Below, piece by piece: positions 13,301 to 23,900 of a DNA stretch of 64,000 nt. Origin of the DNA: Ganaspis brasiliensis (taxonomy: Eukaryota; Arthropoda; Insecta; Hymenoptera; Figitidae); the NCBI GenBank assembly GCA_037103525.1, contig JAZKLR010000247.1:1426001-1490000 (forward strand). Reading direction: 5' to 3'. Made by a program: the position numbers and the translations under genes. Position 1 is the first letter of the stretch, and the number at the start of each line of letters is the position of its first letter. The notes below the pieces were generated by a model that saw nothing but the letters and a program-made list of their open reading frames with translations, was not told the origin of the DNA and searched no databases.

Positions 13301-13560
13301 ATTGAGAAAATTACAAAATTTTCACTCACTCAACTGATCGATATCAAAAGCTCCTAATTTCGATAAATATTGGTAAAAATCTGGATTTTCCTTCCATGAT
13401 TCTAGAAATAAACGTAAAATTATTTTCGGTTTTTAAAAAAAAAAGGTTAAGATCGTTTAAAAATGTTTTTTAAACCAAAAAGATGAGTAGAAAATTCAAA
13501 ATAACCTGGAATTCCCTCGGGAAAAACAAGTTCTATAACTTTTTCGGTTTCGATATCCAT
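938..13560 (-). CDS. COG8: COG8, conserved oligomeric Golgi complex subunit 8 (complete, 10 exons)
   Basis: COG8 (Dor1 family) is a subunit of the COG tethering complex, which supports retrograde vesicle traffic within the Golgi. Exons on the - strand, 5' to 3', are 13506-13560, 13330-13401, 13028-13152, 12647-12922, 7855-8068, 7615-7775, 7226-7501, 6969-7157, 1420-1575 and 938-1336. Every junction is GT-AG and the phases agree, giving 640 codons; human COG8 is ~612. Recognisable family blocks are LTRNAELLEILEMPQLMESC (exon 4), ELRIKFLQARDSWLQ (exon 5), LFNIITQYRAMFSD (exon 6), GQCTYFALSFGRVGADF (exon 7) and HAIFPPNQI (exon 9). The start is the first ATG (13558-13560), giving MDIETEKVIEL. The last exon adds a low-complexity acidic tail. 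Introns of 5393 bp (1576-6968) and 4578 bp (8069-12646) contain AT arrays; the other seven are 68-177 bp. Confidence 0.93.
1420..1575 (-). CDS. COG8: COG8 exon 9
   Basis: Residues 457-508. The acceptor is TTGCAG and the donor AAAGAG|GTATTT. It encodes FVECLSEQLIPYVQFCIHAI followed by FPPNQI, the family's C-terminal block. Confidence 0.9.
1679..6899. mobile_element. TIR-bounded element (hAT-like ends) carrying the AT array, inside a COG8 intron
   Basis: The ends form a perfect 14 bp terminal inverted repeat: CAGGGTGGCCACTT at 1679-1692 and its complement at 6886-6899. Subterminal TTGTCCG...ACCGGGAAA motifs recur in direct, not inverted, orientation (about 1691-1711 and 6835-6860). CAGGG/CCCTG ends suggest the hAT superfamily, but no 8 bp target duplication is visible and no transposase is present, so it would be non-autonomous. 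The interior from ~1990 to 6720 is AT array with a 1.33-1.39 kb higher-order unit. Confidence 0.6.
1990..6720 (+). repeat. AT-rich array in the COG8 3'-proximal intron (T-rich on + strand)
   Basis: Degenerate copies of a ~20-22 bp unit (TTTTCAATTATTTTCTTCAA type) with a higher-order period. Landmark TTTCATCAGTTTTCAATTG is at ~2541, ~3873 and ~5260, giving periods of ~1332 and ~1387 bp. Another landmark, CCGATTATTCTCACCATTTT, recurs at the same period. In this intron the sense (-) strand is the A-rich one, opposite to most other introns here. No gene lies within it. Confidence 0.85.
6969..7157 (-). CDS. COG8: COG8 exon 8
   Basis: Residues 394-456. The acceptor is CTTTCAG and the donor CAGCAG|GTGAAG. 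It encodes LLEFYPLAEYCNGLISIFNE and FRLCPPVSLSQNF, matching the C-terminal bundle. It is followed by the 5.4 kb intron that contains the 1679-6899 element. Confidence 0.92.
7226..7501 (-). CDS. COG8: COG8 exon 7
   Basis: Residues 302-393. The acceptor is TTGCAG and the donor CCTTCT|GTAAGT. It encodes DSILGQCTYFALSFGRVGAD, one of the strongest COG8 signatures. The intron after it is only 68 bp. Confidence 0.92.
7615..7775 (-). CDS. COG8: COG8 exon 6
   Basis: Residues 248-301. The acceptor is TTGCAG and the donor GAAAAG|GTAAGA. It encodes HLTKTIELSRIHLFNIITQY and later ESAIFYHWLEEK, both closely matching the family. Confidence 0.92.
7855..8068 (-). CDS. COG8: COG8 exon 5
   Basis: Residues 177-247 plus one base. 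The acceptor is TTTTCCAG and the donor GAAGATC|GTAAG. The block FTESELRIKFLQARDSWLQ followed by LLSAIPNEDP aligns directly with vertebrate COG8; the proline codon is completed in exon 6. Confidence 0.93.
8290..11685 (-). repeat. AT-rich array in COG8 intron 4 (A-rich on + strand, T-rich sense)
   Basis: Tandem degenerate GAAAATAATTGAAAATT-type units. Its first few hundred bases resemble the arm of the intron 3 inverted repeat of POLR1A (38995 onward): both have TTTTAGAATTA, then a region with GCAAATT, then AAAGTAATTTAAA in the same order. The landmark AAACTTGAAGAAAATAATTG plus an ACAATGATAAGTTG segment recurs near 9105, 9490, 10045 and 10690. No gene lies within it. Confidence 0.8.
11690..12646. 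other. Non-array part of COG8 intron 4
   Basis: About 950 bp of AT-rich sequence without the array unit. It has scattered GATC-containing patches (TTAGATCATTGG, GAGATCTTTAA) and no convincing open frame. It adjoins the donor of exon 4 at 12646. I recognise nothing specific in it. Confidence 0.5.
12647..12922 (-). CDS. COG8: COG8 exon 4
   Basis: Residues 85-176. The acceptor is TTTCCAG and the donor TTTCA|GTAATT. It carries the family's best-conserved N-terminal block: LTRNAELLEILEMPQLMESC, followed by YNEALELSQYARQLGAKHGD. It is followed in the transcript by a 4.6 kb intron. Confidence 0.93.
13028..13152 (-). CDS. COG8: COG8 exon 3
   Basis: Residues 43-84. The acceptor is TTTTTTTCAG and the donor AAACAA|GTATTT. 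It includes DLVFANYKTFIQTAENSREI, a helical segment typical of the N-terminal bundle of COG8, and ends in phase 0. Confidence 0.88.
13330..13401 (-). CDS. COG8: COG8 exon 2
   Basis: Residues 19-42. The acceptor is TTTCTAG and the donor TTGA|GTGAGT. It encodes ESWKENPDFYQYLSKLGAFD, matching the start of the Dor1 region where COG8 proteins have a 'YL..L' segment. Confidence 0.85.
13506..13560 (-). CDS. COG8: COG8 exon 1 (start codon)
   Basis: Residues 1-18 plus one base. It begins at ATG and ends ATTCCAG|GTTAT. The short N-terminus MDIETEKVIELVFPEGIP shows no targeting signal, as expected for a cytosolic Golgi-peripheral protein. Confidence 0.8.
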
Positions 13561-13704
13561 TATTTTGAGCTTTATTGGATTATTTTAACATCATTTGATG
13601 ATTGTTTTAGATAACTTTTGTACGAAATTTGTTAAAACTGGAAAAAAATACGGAAAAACACAGAGGAAAACAGAAAAATATTTACATTTCGTAAACTGTC
13701 AAAA

Positions 13705-13719
13705 TTTTGAGGTTATGTT
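13705..13719 (-). promoter_or_regulatory. AACATAACCTCAAAA motif near the COG8 promoter
   Basis: The - strand reads AACATAACCTCAAAA, ~145 bp upstream of the COG8 ATG. The identical 15-mer is at 28381-28395 upstream of POLR1A. The function is unknown. Confidence 0.4.
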
Positions 13720-13926
13720 CCCTTGACATGTGGCAAGAACGTGAAGTTAGCGCTGGAAGTTAAAACTTTGAAAATCCGAATTTTGATAATTGTAAAGTTT
13801 TTGCAGGCATTTTGTGATCAAATATTAACTAATTTTGTATGTAATACTCAGAAAATCTGTTTTTTACTTTTTCTAATAGTTTTTTAACTGAAAAAGTGAA
13901 AATTAAGGTAAATATCGAAAGAGAAC

Positions 13927-13948
13927 TATCGATAAGAATCGATAGTGT
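13927..13948 (-). promoter_or_regulatory. DRE-like sites upstream of COG8
   Basis: TATCGATA at 13927-13934 matches the palindromic DREF-binding element known from insect housekeeping promoters. A second copy, AATCGATAGTGT, follows at 13937-13948. They lie ~370 bp upstream of the COG8 ATG. Confidence 0.45.
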
Positions 13949-14823
13949 CGTCCACTTATCATGGCGGGAAGATTAAAATTAATTTTGAGATAAGTGTAAA
14001 ATTAATAAAGAATTTATAGAAATAGATTCGTTTGTGTAAAAACAGAAACGTTTTACTCAAAATAGAATTCTGTTCAAAAATGTGTCGTTATTTTATAAAA
14101 ATATTGAATTTTGTAACAGGAAAATAATAAATAAAATGTCAATAGCAACAGATGGTAAAACAGGATTTTTCATTACCAACAATTGGTCAATATGGCACAA
14201 AATTTTTGTTTAAAAATTAATTTTATCAGTTCTTCTAAAAATAACTGAAGTTAATGTTTTGAATAATCAAAATTCGTATCTGTAAATTTATTTCCAAGAC
14301 AAAATATCAAATTTGTAAGGAAAAAATAAAGTAAAATGGCATTTTTTAATTATTATATATTTTGAAAATTAAAAAATATTTTTAATAAACTGCTGTACAG
14401 TTTTTACAGATTTTTATAGCCTCTAGTAACTATTTCCCATAATCGACGCAATACTATCAATAACACAATTATTTGCTTATTAAATACAAGAAATATAAAT
14501 TTATAATTATTATCTACATACAATTTTACAATATATCATTTTGTATACAATTATTTCTAAATTATAATTTAAATTTAAACTAGCAAATTACCATAACGAG
14601 ATTGACATTTAAAATTCAACAACTTTCAGAAAATGAATTTAAATTGTACAATTTCGAGAAAAAAAAGATAGTTTCAACATTATTAATAGTAGAGATAAAT
14701 AGAATAAATTAAATAAACTCAACTTTTAAGTACACTAGGAGAATTTTTCCTGTAATTAAAAAAAATTCTTAATTAAGCTAATTATCAATTACTCGCGATA
14801 ATTATTTCTAAATTGTATTTTTG

Positions 14824-14946
14824 TTATCTGTGACGCTCCCATTCCTGCCAATATTCAGTTGTTTGCATTTCTGATAATCTAGAAACTGTCCGATCAAACG
14901 CAAATAATTCTTCCTCGCCGGTAAAAATGTTCGATTTGTGATCTTC
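14824..14946 (-). CDS. AFG1L: AFG1L exon 7 (C-terminus)
   Basis: Residues 411-450 and the stop TAA at 14824-14826. The acceptor is AATTTTCAG. It encodes FTGEEELFAFDRTVSRLSEM and TEYWQEWERHR, the conserved C-terminal segment. Confidence 0.94.
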   Translation of the reverse strand, partial: EDHKSNIFTGEEELFAFDRTVSRLSEMQTTEYWQEWERHR

Positions 14947-17900
14947 CTGAAAATTAAGGAAAAGTAAATTGAGTAAAATTCATTAAATGAAACGAATTAA
15001 ATAAATATAATAAATAATTAATTAAATAAACGAATTAAATTATTCGTTAAAAAAATATGTAATGCCTTTAGGTGGAAAGAATGGAAATAAAAATTAAAGA
15101 ATGGAATTAAAAATTAAATAAACTTAATGATAATTGAATAGAAAAAAGGCGATAATTTTGTAATATTAAAGAAAATAATTGAAAATTGAAAAGTTGAATT
15201 CAAATATGAAGAAAATAACTGAAAATTGAATAGAATAGAATTAGAATTGAATAATTGAATTGAAGTTTTAAAACAATTTTTATGAGTGAAAAAATAATTG
15301 AAAAAATCCGAAAATCATTGAATATTGAGGAATTAATTAAAAATCGATAAAAATAATTGAAAATTTAAGGAAATATCTGAGAATTGAAAAAAATAACTAA
15401 AAATTGAAGAAATAAATTGGAAATTAAAGAACTGAATAGAAATTTCAAGAAAATAATTGATAAATAAAAGAAAAAATGCAATATGACGAAAATAATTAAC
15501 AATTAGAAAAAAATATTCATAAAATAGTGAGAATAATCGGCATTCGAACAAATTTTTTGTTTTAAATTAATAAATAATCATAAAATTAAAGAAGAATAAT
15601 AAATTTTCAATTAAAAACTGATGAAAAATTATGTAAAAAAATTGAAGAAAAACAATGAAAATTAAATAAACCAATTGGAAATTGAAGAATTGTATTGAAA
15701 ATTGAAGAAAATAATTGATAATTGATAAAATGCGAGAATTAAAGCATTAAAGTATAAATTGAATATTGAAAAAAATAATTTGAGAAAGGCAAAATGCAAT
15801 TGAAAATTGAAGAAAATAATTGATAATTGAAGAAAATAATTAAAAATTAAATAAATAAATTTGAGATTAAAGAATAAAATTTATATTTTAAAAAATTAAT
15901 TTATAATTGAAAGAAGAATTACAAAATGACTAAAATAATTAAATATCAAAGTAAATAATTTAGAAATGAGGTAATAATTGACAATGGAAAGAAAAATTCG
16001 AAAAATGCCGAAATTAATTGACAATAGAACAAAATAATTGATAAGAATTAAAGAATAATTATAAAATTTAAAAACAATAATTGTACGTTGAAAAGTTACA
16101 AAAAAATAATTAAAGAATGACAAAAATAATTAAAATTTGTAACAAAAGTTTGAGACTGGTGTTTAAAATTTAAAATTTTCGCATAATAATTGAGATATTG
16201 AAAAAATAAGTAAAATGTAAAGAAACTAATTAAATAATGACATAAATAATTATAAAAGCTGGTGTAAAAAATATACCTTTCAGGCACTAGTTAAAAAATT
16301 GAAAAAAATAATAGAATTTTCAGGAAAATAATTGAAACTTGAAAAAAATAATTATAAAATATCAACAAAAAAAATGTATATATTGTAGAAAATAGTTGAA
16401 TAATGACAAAAATAAATCAAATTTAGAAAAAAACTAATGAAAAAAAAAGAAATATATTAAAAAATGAAGTAAAAAAAAAAATAAAAAATTTAATGTATTA
16501 ATTGAAAAATTGTATAAAATAATTGAGAAATTAAAGATATAATTAAAATGTGAAAAAACTAATTGAATAATGACATAAATAATTAAAAACTGATCTTCAA
16601 AAGTTAATAAATTCATGACAATAATAAAAAGATTGAAGAAAACGTCATTTACAGAAAATAATTCCAAAATGTCAAAAATATTTGAATATTGACAAAAATG
16701 GTTGTAATTTGAAAAAATAATTAAGAAATGACAAAAATCATTGATAACATTAAAACAAATTTTAAATTTGAAGAAAATACTTGAAAACTTGACAAAACAA
16801 TTGAAATATTGAAACAAATAATTTAAAACTGGAGTAAAAATTAAAAAATTATAGAGAATAATTGTAAAGTTAAAAAAATATTATAAGTTTGAGGAAAATA
16901 ATTGAAAGTTGAAGAAATTAATTGAAGTTTGAAGACAATAATTGAAATTTGAAGAGAATAATTCAAAAATGGCAAAACATTCAAATAGAAAAAAAAATAA
17001 TTAAAGTTTGAAGAAAATAATTTAAAAATGTGTAAAAAAAATTAATAAATTCGTGACAATAATACAAATAATGATGAAAATAATTGAAAACAGGTGTAAG
17101 AAATTTAAAATTTCATGACAATAAAAAAAATTGGATAAAATAATTGCAAATTGTAAAAAATAATTCTAAAATGGCCAAAATAACAAAAATATAAGAAAAA
17201 TAATTGGAAAATAACAAAAATAATTGAATTATGATAAAAGGAATTGAAATTTGAAGAAAATAATTGAAATTTGTAGAAAATAATTGAAAACTAATATAAT
17301 AAATTTTAAAATTCATGGCAATAAAAAACATTGAATTTATTTATTTATTTACGAGCAGAAGCTCATTACAATATAAAATTTAAAAATGTATTTCAAGTAC
17401 CAATAAAATTAAAAATTGATATAACAATAATAATTTTTATATTAAATAGTAATATTTCGCATTCAATAATTTAAATAAAATAATAATTGAAATTTGTAGA
17501 AAATAATTGAAAAATGGAAAAATTAATAGAAATATGATGAAAATAATTGGAAACTGACAAAAATACTTGAATAATAACAAAAGTAATTGAGATTTAAAAC
17601 AAAATAATTGAAAACCATTGTAAGAAATTTAAAAATTCATGACATTAAAAAAAAATTGGATAAAACAATGGAATTTGCAGAAAATTATTCTAAAGTAACA
17701 AAAATAATACAAATATTAAAAAAATAATTGAAAAATGTCGAAAATACTTAAATAATAACGAAAGTAATTAAAATTTGAAGAAAATAATTGAAAAATAAAA
17801 AAATTAATTGAAACTTGTCTAAAATGCAAAAAGTAATAGAAACATTAATAAAATAATTGAAAAATGTCGAAAATACTTGAATAATGACAAAAGTAATTTA

Positions 17901-20900
17901 AATTTGAAGAAAATAATTGAAAAATAACAAAAGTAAATTGAAACTTGTGTAGCAAAAATTTAAACATTCCTAAGAAACATTTTAAAAATGAAAAAAAAAT
18001 GGGGAAAAAATGACAAGAGTAATTAAAATTTGAAGAAAATAATTGAAATATGAAGAAAATAATTGTAAAAAAGCTAAAATAATAGAAAAATGATGAAAAT
18101 AATTGGAAGACGACAGAAATAATTGAATAATGTCAAAAGTAATTGAAATTTGAAGAAAATAATTGAAAATTAAAAAAAGTAAATTGAAACTTGTCTTAAA
18201 TGACAAAACTGATAGTAGCATTAAGAAAATAATTGAAAAATGACGAAAGTACTTGAAAAATGACAAAAGTAATTGAAAATTGAAGAAAATGATTGAAATT
18301 TGTAGAAAATAATTGAATAATGGCAAAAATAATAGAAATGTGATGAAAATAATTGAAAAATGACAAAAATACTTGAATAATGACAAAAGTAATTGAATTT
18401 TGAAAAAAATAATTGAAAATATTCAAAAATCTTGGAAAATAATTTTAAAAAGATAAGAGTAATTGAAAATTCAGGAAAATAATTGAAAAATGATCTTAAA
18501 ATTTGAAACTTGAAGAAAATAATTGAACTATTATAAAAAACAATGATAAGTTAAACAAAATTAATGAAATTTAAAATAAATAATTGAAAAAATTGCAAAT
18601 TTTTTTTTAAATAAAAGAAAATTGAAAATTATGTAAAAAGAATTTAAAAAATTAAAAATTGGAGAAAATAATAGAAAAATTAAAGAATTTATTTTTAGGC
18701 TAAAGAAAATAATTTAAAAATCGTTTAAAAAGTTGAAAATTGAAAACAATAATCTAAATTTGAGATAATAACTGAAAATTTAGAAAAATAATTAAAAGAT
18801 GGGGAAAATAATTGAACATTGTTTTTTAAATTTGAAATTTAAGAAAATAATATAAAATATAAAATAAAGCAATGATAAATTGAAAAAAAAATTAAATTTG
18901 ACATAAATAATTGAGAAAATTGAAGATTTTTTTTTTAAATAAACAAGAATAATTAAAATTTGAGAAAAATACTAGGAAATCTGAGAACTTAATTGAAAAA
19001 AATGAGAATAATTCAAAATTTAAGAAAAGAATTGAATAAAGATATAAATAATTGAAATTTAAGATAATTAATCATTTTTTTTAAATTATGAAAAAGAAAA
19101 TTAACTGAAGCAATTGAAATTTAAAGGAAATACAAAAAAAATAATATTAAAATTTAAAATTGAAGAAAATTATTTTCAAAATTGGGGAAAATAATTGAAA
19201 AATGATATTAAAATTTGAAACTTGAAGAAAATAATTGAACTACGATAAAAACAATAAGATGAAAAATAATTAATGAAATTTAAAATAAATAATTGAAAAA
19301 ATTTTAGAATTTTTGTTAAATAAAGAGAAAATTATTGAAAACATAGAAAAAAAAGACTTGAAAATCCGAGAAATTAATTGACAAAAATGAGAATTTTTTT
19401 TAGATTTGAATAAAGCTAAAAATAATTGAATTTAAAGATAATTAATCAATATTTTTGAAAATTATGAAAAAAAACGTAACTAAATGAAAATTGAATGGAA
19501 TAATAAAAAAAAAGAATACAAATAATTAAAAATTGAATTAAATAATTGAAATATCAGATAAATAGTTTAAAATTTTGGAAATTATAAAAAAAAATTGAAT
19601 TGAGAAATGTAGAAAATACTTGAATAATGACAAAACTAATTGAAATTTGAAGAGAATAATTGAAAAACCATAAAAGTAAATTGAAACTTGTGTAGCAAAA
19701 ACTTCAATATTAATCCTGAAAAACATTTTAAAAATGAAAAAAATAATTGAAATTTTAAGAAAATAATTGAAAAATGACAAAAATAATAGAAACTTGAACA
19801 AAATATTTGGAAAATGGAATATTTGGAAAATGACAAAAATACTTGAATAATGACAAAAGTAATTGAAATTTGAAGAACATTATTGAAAATTATCAAAATT
19901 AAAATAGAAACTGGTGTTGAAAATTTAAATATTCCTGGCAATAATTTAAAGATGGTAAAAAATAATTGAAATGTTGAGAAAATAATTGAAAAATGACAGA
20001 AGTAAATGAAAACTTGTGTAAAGAAACATCTCCAAAAAAGCGTTACGTATTTTTTTAACGCCCCCTTGCTAAATAATAAGAAAAGTAGAAAAAAAAATAT
20101 TGGACTTACAGAGCCGTGAGAAATTTGCAAATCATCCATTAAGGCTCGTTTTTCATCTGTATATTCAGCATCCGCCTCGGGGGCAAAAAGTTCCGTGTGA
20201 GGAGCAGCAGCGGAAATTACGATTCTTACCTAAAAGCAGAAAAAAAAATTAATGAATATATAAAGAAACTGAGAAAGCAGAATTCTTGAAATTTAAAAAA
20301 TAAAACAACTTACCCTACTATCGTAAAGCGTATCAATCAGAGTGATAAATCTTCTCGCTTGAGATTTAACTTTTAAATTTAATTGAGGAACGTCTCTGAT
20401 AATTACTGTGTGAAAAGCCTGACAGATTTCAATGTAATCGCTCGCGCCCAAAGGCTGAAAATAAATTGAATCTAATTAGAATGAGAAATTTTAACAAAAT
20501 AAAAACTATAGAATATTTTAGAATTTAAACGCAAATATTAAAATAACAAAAAATTGTAAAATTTGTATTTAATTTAGTAAATTAATTTTTTTTTTCTATA
20601 AAATCGTCATTGTACGTGTTAATCAGAAAAAAAACGTTTACCCTGTCGCATAATTCTTCAAAAGTCGAATCCATAACTAGACCGCATGTTTTTTTAAACG
20701 TGACATTTCGGCCTTTTATCGTGAGAATTTTCGGTCTAATCACGTCATTTTCCATTGAACAGAGATATTTGAAAATCTGATCAATGTCCTTGTCTGAGTC
20801 ACTTCCTTTTCTGAAATTTACCAATTATTATACTTTTGGAAAATTGGATTCAAATTACAGAACAATAATTAATTTAAATAAATTCCTAATTGATTAAAAT

Positions 20901-23900
20901 TTTACCGAGTGATAAATTCATCTTATCAATAATTTCTTATTGACGTTCTTTTCACGAAAAATCTTTATCTTATAATCAAATTCCTTATTATTCAATAACA
21001 AATTGAATAATTTCTAATTTTAGAAAAAATACTTTTAAAAAAAACTATTTTTTTTAAATGCTTTCAATTTGCAATGCTTAACATACAGAAAATAATTTTT
21101 TTCTTTTCCAGAACTGGCTTTTGCTCTGTAATCTATTCCAGAATCCAGACGATGAATGTCGCAATGATCTTTTAAAACTTGAATAAAAGGGATAAAATTT
21201 CCCCTTTGAAGGCCATTTTTATATAAATCGTCCGGCGATCGATTACTTGTCGCTATCATAATTACTCCATTATTAAATAATTCGGTGAAAAGTCGTTTTA
21301 ATATCATCGCGTCTGCAACGTCTGTTACCTGGAAAATTAAACGAAATTAATAAATGAAAAAAAAGGAAGTAAGAGTTTTGAAAAAAATTTTAGATAAGAG
21401 TAAATAATAACTAAAAATGATTTATAATATAATATTAAGAAAATTAAATAATAATCATAATAATATTAATAATAATAATTGAAAAATAAAAAAATTGAAA
21501 ATTGAACAGATTTGAATCTCGCGCCAAAAACTTGAGCGCGAAATTTAAATCCACTCGATTAAAAAAACTGATTTTTAATTAAATAATTAAATAAAAATTA
21601 CCTGGAATTCATCGAAACAAAGAAGCCAAGCTTTTTTAATAATTTCCTCAGCAACCGGAGGAATCGGATCAAAAGGCTGGAGTTTTGTGCTGCTTGTATC
21701 TCTAACAACGGTTTTTTTAATCTCGTGAATTTTGCTGTGAACGTCCAGCATAAACGAGTGAAAATGAACCCTTCTTTTATTCTCCAGCTGAAAAAAAATC
21801 CCAATCAATTAGAAAATTTCTTAAAAAAAATCTCAAATTCTTTGGAAACTTAGCCTAAGACTCGTATCTCAACTGAAAAGTCAAGAATAGGAAATCCAAA
21901 TTTTTACTGAATAGAATTTCGAGATCACCGAATTGGTATTTAAGAGAATTTTCATTTTACGGAATTTATTATTAATTTTTTTTTTTAATTTTTTATGAGA
22001 AGTTGAAATCTACCGAATTTTGTTTTACACCTATCAACTTGTTAAAAAAAATTTTTTAATTCATGACAATAATATAATGATTCAGGAAAGTTATTTGAAT
22101 TTGAAGAAAATAATTGAAAAATGACAAAAATAATTCGAATTTGGAAAATAAATAGTAAAATGACAAAAGAAATTGAAAAAATTATTAAAAATCAAAGAAT
22201 GTAGACAAGAATAATTGAGATATTGGACGAAATAATTGAAATTTGAATAATTGAAATTATAACAATTTATATGCAATAATTGAGAAATTGAAAAAAAATT
22301 TAGAAGTTTGAGATAAATAATTGAAAGTTGAAAAAATTAATTGAAGTTTGTAGAAAAAAATTGAAAAGGGTGAAAAAAATTAATAAATTCATTACAATCA
22401 CAAAACAAAAGTAAATTGAAACTTTTGTAGAAAAGTTAAATATTTAAAGATTGAAGAATATAATTGAAATTTGAAGAAAATAGTTGAATAATGGCATAAA
22501 AAATTGAAAGATAGAGTAAAAGTTAAAAATTAATAGTCAATAATTGAAAAATGAAAACAATATTAGAAGTTTGAGAGATATAATTGAAAGTTGAAGAAAT
22601 TAATTGAAATTTGAAGAAAATAAATGGATTTTGAAGAAATAATTTAAAAATGTCAAAAAAAAATTAAAATATGAAGAAAGTATTTAAAGTTTGAAGAAAA
22701 TAATTGAAATTTCTAGAAAATAATTAAAAAAGGTGAATTAATAATTTGATGACAATAATAAAAAGAATGCAGAAAATTATTGAAATTTGAAGAAAATAAT
22801 TGAAATTTAACAAATTGAATTCTAAATCGGAAAATTAATTGAAATATGAAGAAAATAATTGAAATATGACCAAAAAAATTGAAATTTGACAAGATAATTC
22901 AAAAATGTAAAAAAAAAACTTGACATATGAACAAAGTAATTGAAAATTTGAAGATATAATTCAAGAATTGAAAAAAAATATTGAATATGAAGAAAGTAAT
23001 TGAAGTTTAAAGAAAATAATTGATATTTGAAGAGTTTATTCAAAAATGGAATAAAAAACTTTAAATTAAAAGAAAGTAATTCAAGTTTGAAGAAAATAAT
23101 CGAAATTTGTAGCAAATAATTGTAAAATGGAAGATAATAATAGAATAATAACAAAAGTAATTGAAATATGAAGAAAACAATTGAAATATGACAAATATAT
23201 TTGAAATTTGACAAGATAATTCAAAAATGTAAAAAAAAAACTTTACATATGAACCAAGTAATTGAAATTTGAAGAGATAATTCAAGAATTGAAAAAAAAT
23301 TAAAATATGAAGAAAGTAATTGAAGTTTAAAGAAAATAATTGATATTTGAAGAGATAATTAAAAAACGGAATAAAAAACTTTAAATTAAAAGAAAGTAAT
23401 TCAAGTTGGAAGAAAATAATCGAAATTTGTAGCAAATAATTCTAAAATGGAAACAAATAATAGAATAATAACAAAAGTAATTCAAATATGAAAAAAATAA
23501 TTGAAATATGACAAAAATAATTAAAATTTGACAAAATAATTCAAAAATGTAAAAAAAAACCTTTACATATGAACAAAGTAATTAAAATTTGAAGAGATAA
23601 TTCAAGAATTGAAAAAAAATTAAAATATGAAGAAAGTAATTGAAGTTTAAAGAAAATAAATAATATTTGAAGAGATAATTAAAAAATGGAATAAAAAACT
23701 TTAAATTAAAAGAAAGTAATTCAAGTTTGAAAAAAATAATTGAAATTTGTAGCCAATAATTGTAAAATGAAAACAAATAATAGAAATATATTTAAAATAA
23801 TTAAATAATTATGACAATAATTTTAAGACTGAAGAAAATTATTGATAATTGAAAAAAGTAAATTCAAAATCGCACGAATAATTAAAATATGAAGAAAATA

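Larger units (their letters stand above)
13561..14823. other. Intergenic region: COG8 promoter and AFG1L 3' UTR
   Basis: This 1.26 kb separates the COG8 ATG from the AFG1L stop, both on the - strand. The COG8-proximal half holds the AACATAACCTCAAAA motif (complement at 13705-13719) and DRE-like sites at 13927-13948. The AFG1L-proximal half is plain AT-rich sequence. A - strand AATAAA occurs at 14287-14292, rather far (about 530 bp) from the AFG1L stop. Confidence 0.5.

Noticed and set aside
15333..20139. Many open frames of 60-167 codons rich in Phe, Ile, Leu, Tyr and Asn
   Set aside because: They follow from translating T-rich array units (FNYFLQISIIF and similar); they lack conserved motifs, occur in all array introns and end at random.
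22822..23776. Three similar hydrophobic open frames on the - strand
   Set aside because: Their similarity reflects the 320 bp tandem DNA repeat, not a gene family.
22826..23790. CRISPR-like regular repeats
   Set aside because: Repeat and spacer are not distinguishable, the period is ~320 bp and the genome is eukaryotic with spliced genes.
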